From: VRUE01 sp963824215
GTDB taxonomy: Bacteria > Actinomycetota > Thermoleophilia > Solirubrobacterales > 70-9
NCBI GenBank assembly: GCA_963824215.1
Contig: CAWGOE010000001.1
Span: forward strand, 620,001-684,000
Direction of reading: 5' to 3'
DNA: 64,000 nucleotides
The translations under genes and the position numbers were made by a program. Of this stretch, positions 60,619 to 64,000 are shown piece by piece; the stretch's first letter is position 1, and each line of letters begins with the position of its first letter. The notes beneath the pieces are model-generated. The model had not been told where the DNA came from. It searched no databases and was given only the letters and a program-made list of their open reading frames with translations.

Positions 60619-61920
60619 ATGAGGCGGATCGGAATCAGGTTCTGGCTGGCCGCCGCCTTCGCCGCCGTGGCCCTGCTGACCGCCGGCGTCGTCTACCTCT
60701 TCGGCGACCGGCCCCGGGCTGTCCTTGGCGCAATCGCCCTCGGCGTCCTCGCCGGCTTTCTCATCGCGCTCGGCATCTCCCGCCGCGTGCGGCGTCTCTC
60801 CAGCGCGGCCGGCGAGCTGGCCGCCGGCTCCTTCGACACCCACCTCGATGTCGGCGGCTACGACGAGATCGGCGACCTCGCCCGGGCGCTGGAATCAATG
60901 CGGGCCTCGCTCAAAGAGAGCGTTGGCGTTCTCACCGCTGACCGCAACAAGCTGAAAGCAATTTTCGATGGCCTCACCGACGCCGTGATCGTCGTCGACG
61001 AAGACGGCACCGTGCGTTTCTCCAACAGCGCTGCGTCAAAGCTGCTCGACCCGCTCGGCCACCCCCAGGACTCGATCCAGCCGCACCTTAGGCGCGCGGC
61101 CGAGCTCGGCTTCGCCGCCCACCCGGCGCTGCGGATCGGTGACCGCGCCTACGCGATGACCGCTCGTTCGCTGCCGCAGGAGCGCGCGGTACTCGTCGTC
61201 GCCCGCGACCGCACCGACGAGATGCGCCGCGAGCTCGCCGAAGCCGACTTCATCTCCAACGCCGCCCACGAGCTGCGCAACCCGCTGGCCGGCATCTCCA
61301 GCGCGATCGAGGTTCTCCAGGAGGGCGCCAAGGATGACCCACAGGCGCTCGACCACTTCCTCGGCCACCTCGCCGAGGACGCTGAGCGGATGAACCGACT
61401 GACGAGCTCGCTGCTCACCCTCGCCCGGGTCGAGTCGCTGGGGGGTGGCGAGACCGAGGATGTCGACGTCGCCGGGGCGATTCGCGACACCGTCGAGGCC
61501 GTTGAGACCCCCTCGCACATCGAGCTGGCAACCGAAGTCGAGGCCGATCTGGCGGCGATCGGGGACCCCACGTTGCTGCGCCAGGTGATGATTGGCTTGC
61601 TCACCAACGCCTTCAAGCACACGCCGCTGCCGGGGCGCGTTACCGTTCGCGGCCGCCGCGACGGCGAGAAAGAGGTGGTGCTGGAGGTGATCGACACGGG
61701 ACCAGGCATTCCAGATGCGGAGATCGAGCGGGTGTTCGAGCGCTTCTACCGGCGTGATGAGTCGCGCAAGCAGGAGGGCTTCGGCCTCGGCTTGGCGATC
61801 GCCCGCCGCATGGTCAGCGTGATGGGCGGCGAGATCGGCGCCAACTCGGTCGAGGGCCAGGGCAGCACCTTCTGGGTCCGCCTCCCCGCTGCGAAACCCA
61901 GCCCAACTCCAGTGGCATGA
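60619..61920 (+). CDS. Sensor histidine kinase (HAMP-PAS-HisKA-HATPase)
   Basis: A 433-residue membrane kinase from ATG 60619. Two closely spaced helices (about 6-25 and 31-51) leave almost no extracytoplasmic domain, so it may sense within the membrane or the cytosol. A HAMP domain, then a PAS-like domain (LKAIFDGLTDAVIVVDEDGTVRFSN), HisKA (SNAAHELRNPLAGI) and HATPase (LLTNAFKHTP, DTGPGIP, GFGLGLAIARR) follow. This is the PhoR-like arrangement. The cognate regulator lies 16 bp downstream. Confidence 0.93.
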   Translation: MRRIGIRFWLAAAFAAVALLTAGVVYLFGDRPRAVLGAIALGVLAGFLIALGISRRVRRLSSAAGELAAGSFDTHLDVGGYDEIGDLARALESMRASLKESVGVLTADRNKLKAIFDGLTDAVIVVDEDGTVRFSNSAASKLLDPLGHPQDSIQPHLRRAAELGFAAHPALRIGDRAYAMTARSLPQERAVLVVARDRTDEMRRELAEADFISNAAHELRNPLAGISSAIEVLQEGAKDDPQALDHFLGHLAEDAERMNRLTSSLLTLARVESLGGGETEDVDVAGAIRDTVEAVETPSHIELATEVEADLAAIGDPTLLRQVMIGLLTNAFKHTPLPGRVTVRGRRDGEKEVVLEVIDTGPGIPDAEIERVFERFYRRDESRKQEGFGLGLAIARRMVSVMGGEIGANSVEGQGSTFWVRLPAAKPSPTPVA

Positions 61921-61936
61921 AAGAGACGTGCGACAG

Positions 61937-62642
61937 ATGAGCAGCGGGCGCATCCTGATCGCCGACGACGAGCCCTCGGTACGCGACTCGGTCGGCTATG
62001 CCCTTGCCCAGGAGGGCTTCGAGGTGACCCCGGCTGCCGATGGTGACGAGGCGGCGGAGCGGGTTGGCGACGGCATTCCCTACGACCTCCTGATCCTCGA
62101 CATCATGATGCCGGGGGCGAGCGGGCTCGACATCTGCCGCGACGTGCGCGCGCGCAGCGCCGTTCCGATCATCCTGCTCACCGCCAAGGACGCTGAGGTC
62201 GACAAGGTGGTCGGGCTCGAGGTCGGCGCTGATGACTACGTCACCAAGCCTTTCTCGGTGCGCGAGCTGCTCGGCCGCGTGCGTGCCCAGCTGCGCCGCC
62301 GTGCAGCTCGACCGCGCGCCGCTCTCCCAGGCGGTCAAAGTCGAGGCCGGCCCGGTCGCGATCGACCTCGTCCGCCACGTCGCCACAGTGCGCGGCGAGC
62401 CGGTCAACCTGACCCGCTCCGAGTTCCAGCTGCTGCGCCTCCTGGTCGGTCGCGCCGGTGAGGTCTTCCCCCGCCGCCAGATCATGGAGGAGCTATGGCA
62501 GACCGAGTTCGACGGCGACGAGCGCGCCTGCGACGTCCATATCTCCAACCTGCGTCAGAAGGTCGAGCGCGATCCGCAGAACCCTGAGCTGGTTCTGACG
62601 GTGCGCGGCGTCGGCTACAAGTTCGAAGCCGGCGGCGGCTGA
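61937..62642 (+). CDS. OmpR/PhoB-family response regulator, single-base frameshift
   Basis: The cognate regulator of the kinase 16 bp upstream. The receiver (IADDEPSVRDSV, LLILDIMMPGASG, YVTKPFS) is in one frame to about 62299. One extra base near 62297-62300 (or two missing) moves the winged-helix output domain to the next frame. It continues VQLDRAPLSQAVKVEAGP and LTRSEFQLLRLLVGRAGEVF, then VRGVGYKFE, and stops at 62642. The two halves join naturally to a normal 234-residue PhoB-like protein. Uncorrected, the DNA-binding domain is lost. Confidence 0.88.
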
Positions 62643-62655
62643 ATAGGCTCTAGCT

Positions 62656-62859
62656 ATGGAGCTGAACCCCAGCGCGAGCGCGGACGAGGCGGCGGCGATC
62701 GCCGCCGCGGTCGCCCGATTTGAGGCGGAGACGGCGCCGGTGGAGACAGCAGACGGGGAGGCGGTGACCCCGTGGCAGCGGGCGGCGCTGGTCGAGGGAG
62801 TCGGCGCGAAGGGCATCGTTCAGAAGCATCTAGAAGGAGGATCGCAATGGCTGTCGTGA
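62656..62859 (+). CDS. Small protein resembling acyl-CoA carboxylase epsilon subunit
   Basis: This 67-residue acidic protein (SADEAAAIAAAVARFEAE, then TPWQRAALVEGV) has the short helix-linker-PWRxAA arrangement of AccE-like or biotin-carboxylase-associated peptides in actinobacteria. No carboxylase genes lie nearby, so the assignment is tentative. It overlaps the dodecin gene by 13 bp. Confidence 0.5.
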   Translation: MELNPSASADEAAAIAAAVARFEAETAPVETADGEAVTPWQRAALVEGVGAKGIVQKHLEGGSQWLS

Positions 62860-63056
62860 AGATCATCGAGCTGGTCGGTAGCTCAAAGACGTCCACCGAC
62901 GACGCGGCGAAACAAGCTCTGGCGCAAGCCCAGGGCACGCTGCGCAACGTGCGCGCCGTCGACATCGTCTCGACCGGGATCCGGGGCGAGAACCTGGACG
63001 AGTACCGCGCCCACGTCCGGGTTGCCTTCTTGGTCGAGGGGACCGAGGTCGACTAG
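62847..63056 (+). CDS. Dodecin family flavin-binding protein
   Basis: A 69-residue protein with the dodecin pattern: MAVVKIIELVGSSKTSTDDAAKQALAQAQGTLRNVRAVDIV and HVRVAFLVE. Dodecins form hollow dodecamers that bind riboflavin, FMN or CoA and buffer free flavin. The very strong ribosome binding site AGAAGGAGG at 62832-62840, six bases before ATG 62847, fixes the start. It is followed immediately by the rhodanese gene. Confidence 0.95.
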   Translation: MAVVKIIELVGSSKTSTDDAAKQALAQAQGTLRNVRAVDIVSTGIRGENLDEYRAHVRVAFLVEGTEVD

Positions 63057-63437
63057 ATGAGCGAGGAGACACGCGAGGTCACTCGCGACGAAGCGCAGAA
63101 GCTGATCGAGGACGGCGCGCAGCTGGTCGACGTGCGCGTCGAGCACGAGTGGGACGCCGGCCACATCGGCGGGGCCAAGCACCTGCCGCTGGCCGAGTTG
63201 GCCGAGCGCACCGGAGAGATCGACAAGGACCGCCCGGTGGTCCTCTACTGCCGCGGTGGCAATCGCTCGACGATGGCAACCGATGCCCTCACCGACGCCG
63301 GCTTCGACGCAGTCAAGTTGAGCGAGGGGATCGTCGGCTGGGGCGAGGCAGACCTGCCGCTCGAGCCCGACGATGGCTACGTCGCCGAGTCGGGTGAGGC
63401 CGCGGCCATCCTCGAGGCGCGCAAGAAGTCCGCTTAG
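63057..63437 (+). CDS. Rhodanese-domain protein
   Basis: A 126-residue single rhodanese domain. The active-site loop is YCRGGNRS with the catalytic cysteine. The sequence DVRVEHEWDAGHIGGAKHLPL is the conserved N-terminal motif. It carries sulfur as a persulfide between donors and thiol acceptors. The ATG follows the dodecin stop with no gap. The C-terminal tail is acidic and alanine-rich. Confidence 0.94.
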   Translation: MSEETREVTRDEAQKLIEDGAQLVDVRVEHEWDAGHIGGAKHLPLAELAERTGEIDKDRPVVLYCRGGNRSTMATDALTDAGFDAVKLSEGIVGWGEADLPLEPDDGYVAESGEAAAILEARKKSA

Positions 63438-63517
63438 CGCTGAATCGGTTCAATCGCGTCACAGAGACTTTGCATTGTGCGCACCACTCGCGCGCCCGAA
63501 GCTTTTACGGTGCAACA

Positions 63518-63691
63518 ATGCACCTGATGAGAGATAGCTGGACCGACGCCAGGCTGGACGACTTCGCCGCAAACGTCTACCGGCGACTCGATGGGGTTGA
63601 AGCAGAGCTGAAGGCTCTGAATCGCACCCTGCTGCAGGTCGGCGGCGGGGTGATCGCCGCGCTTCTGGGTATCCTCGCAACCCAGCTCTGA
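63518..63691 (+). CDS. Small coiled-coil membrane-anchored protein
   Basis: A 57-residue protein from ATG 63518 (MHLMRDSWTDARLDDFAANVYRR). It has a short amphipathic heptad region (VEAELKALNRTLLQ) and one C-terminal membrane helix (GGGVIAALLGILATQ). This pattern is common among uncharacterised actinobacterial proteins. An ATG-like start further up would add 16 residues of basic composition and is less likely. No function is known. Confidence 0.6.
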   Translation: MHLMRDSWTDARLDDFAANVYRRLDGVEAELKALNRTLLQVGGGVIAALLGILATQL

Positions 63692-63735
63692 GCTAAATAC
63701 CCTAATCCCTGTCAGGTTTTGCTATTTTCTCCTTC

Positions 63736-64000
63736 GTGGAGGTAGTCGTAGACCAGGACAAGCAGCAGCGCGGCAAGGGCCGCACGGGCACGCTCGAGAA
63801 CCCCGAGACCTACGAGAACGTGCCCGGGAACGTGATCCCGATAATCGAGCGCGAGTTCGACGACTTCGACAACGAAGCCGAGGACTTCCTCGCCGGCAAG
63901 ATGGCCGAAGAGCAGTTCATCGGCTTCCGCCTCAAACAGGGCGTCTACGGTCAGCGCCAGCCCGACGTGCAGATGGTCCGCGTCAAGCTCCCCTTCGGCG
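63736..64000 (+). CDS. Ferredoxin-dependent nitrite/sulfite reductase, 3' end cut by window
   Basis: The first 88 residues of a sirohaem-[4Fe-4S] reductase are visible, from GTG 63736. The segments NVIPIIEREFDDFDNE, GFRLKQGVYGQRQPDVQMVRVKLPFG are typical of the first ferredoxin-like half domain of NirA/Sir enzymes. It reduces sulfite to sulfide or nitrite to ammonia. TATTTT at 63723-63728 could be the -10 box of a leaderless transcript. Sirohaem supply could come from the gene at 53119. Confidence 0.87.
   Translation, partial: MEVVVDQDKQQRGKGRTGTLENPETYENVPGNVIPIIEREFDDFDNEAEDFLAGKMAEEQFIGFRLKQGVYGQRQPDVQMVRVKLPFG

Overview
This is a 64 kb stretch of a GC-rich genome with tightly packed genes. 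It probably comes from an actinobacterium, and most likely from class Thermoleophilia (Solirubrobacterales-like). The support is inferential: strong G/C preference at third codon positions, frequent GTG and TTG starts, a complete fourteen-gene nuo operon, an archaeal-style topoisomerase I, a class II (B12-dependent) ribonucleotide reductase, and a secreted NAV-[TS]-x-K-type repeat protein of a kind I associate with that class. No rRNA, tRNA or CRISPR array was seen.

Layout. 1-4235: the end of a DEAD-box helicase, then a leftward ATPase / histidine kinase / response regulator operon. 4236-16700: lipid and accessory metabolism (APH-like kinase, acyl-CoA dehydrogenase, RibD-like reductase, sulfotransferase, flippase-like protein, a bacterial voltage-gated channel), a CBS protein, ThyX, a VOC protein and an AEC permease. 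16853-33734: a leftward block with nuoA to nuoN in canonical order (respiratory complex I), followed by a long-chain acyl-CoA synthetase. 33895-48855: a lone RelA/SpoT-type alarmone synthetase, flavin reductase, lipoprotein cytochrome c, serS with a LuxR-type regulator, msrB, thioesterase, MFS and HAD genes, a MacB-like ABC exporter, a CsoR/DUF4396 metal-response pair, an esterase and a P450. 48957-64000: nrdJ, hemolysin III, precorrin-2 dehydrogenase, an epimerase, topA-tmk-holB, a DUF2304/glycosyltransferase pair, a second two-component system, dodecin, rhodanese, and the start of a sirohaem nitrite/sulfite reductase. The last gene could use the sirohaem made by the pathway of the gene at 53119.

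The most unusual feature is a set of dispersed palindromic elements. Family A (86-89 bp, five copies, four of them in or beside the nuo genes) is open for translation on both strands. It lies in frame inside nuoC and inside the 5' end of nuoD. Its copies differ by compensatory base-pair changes, and one copy keeps the ends but has a different central hairpin. A separate 15-bp-arm hairpin is embedded in frame in nuoG. Family B (two copies of about 110 bp) sits at convergent gene ends and supplies the last codons of one gene. Further single palindromes lie at 16755, 38692 and 57721. The in-frame copies resemble in principle the Rickettsia palindromic elements; I know of no described counterpart here, but I could not search.

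Four genes (thyX, the ABC permease, nrdJ and a response regulator) each carry a single-base frameshift with intact coding on both sides. Four such indels, one of them in the only ribonucleotide reductase visible, point to draft-assembly errors more than to real decay.
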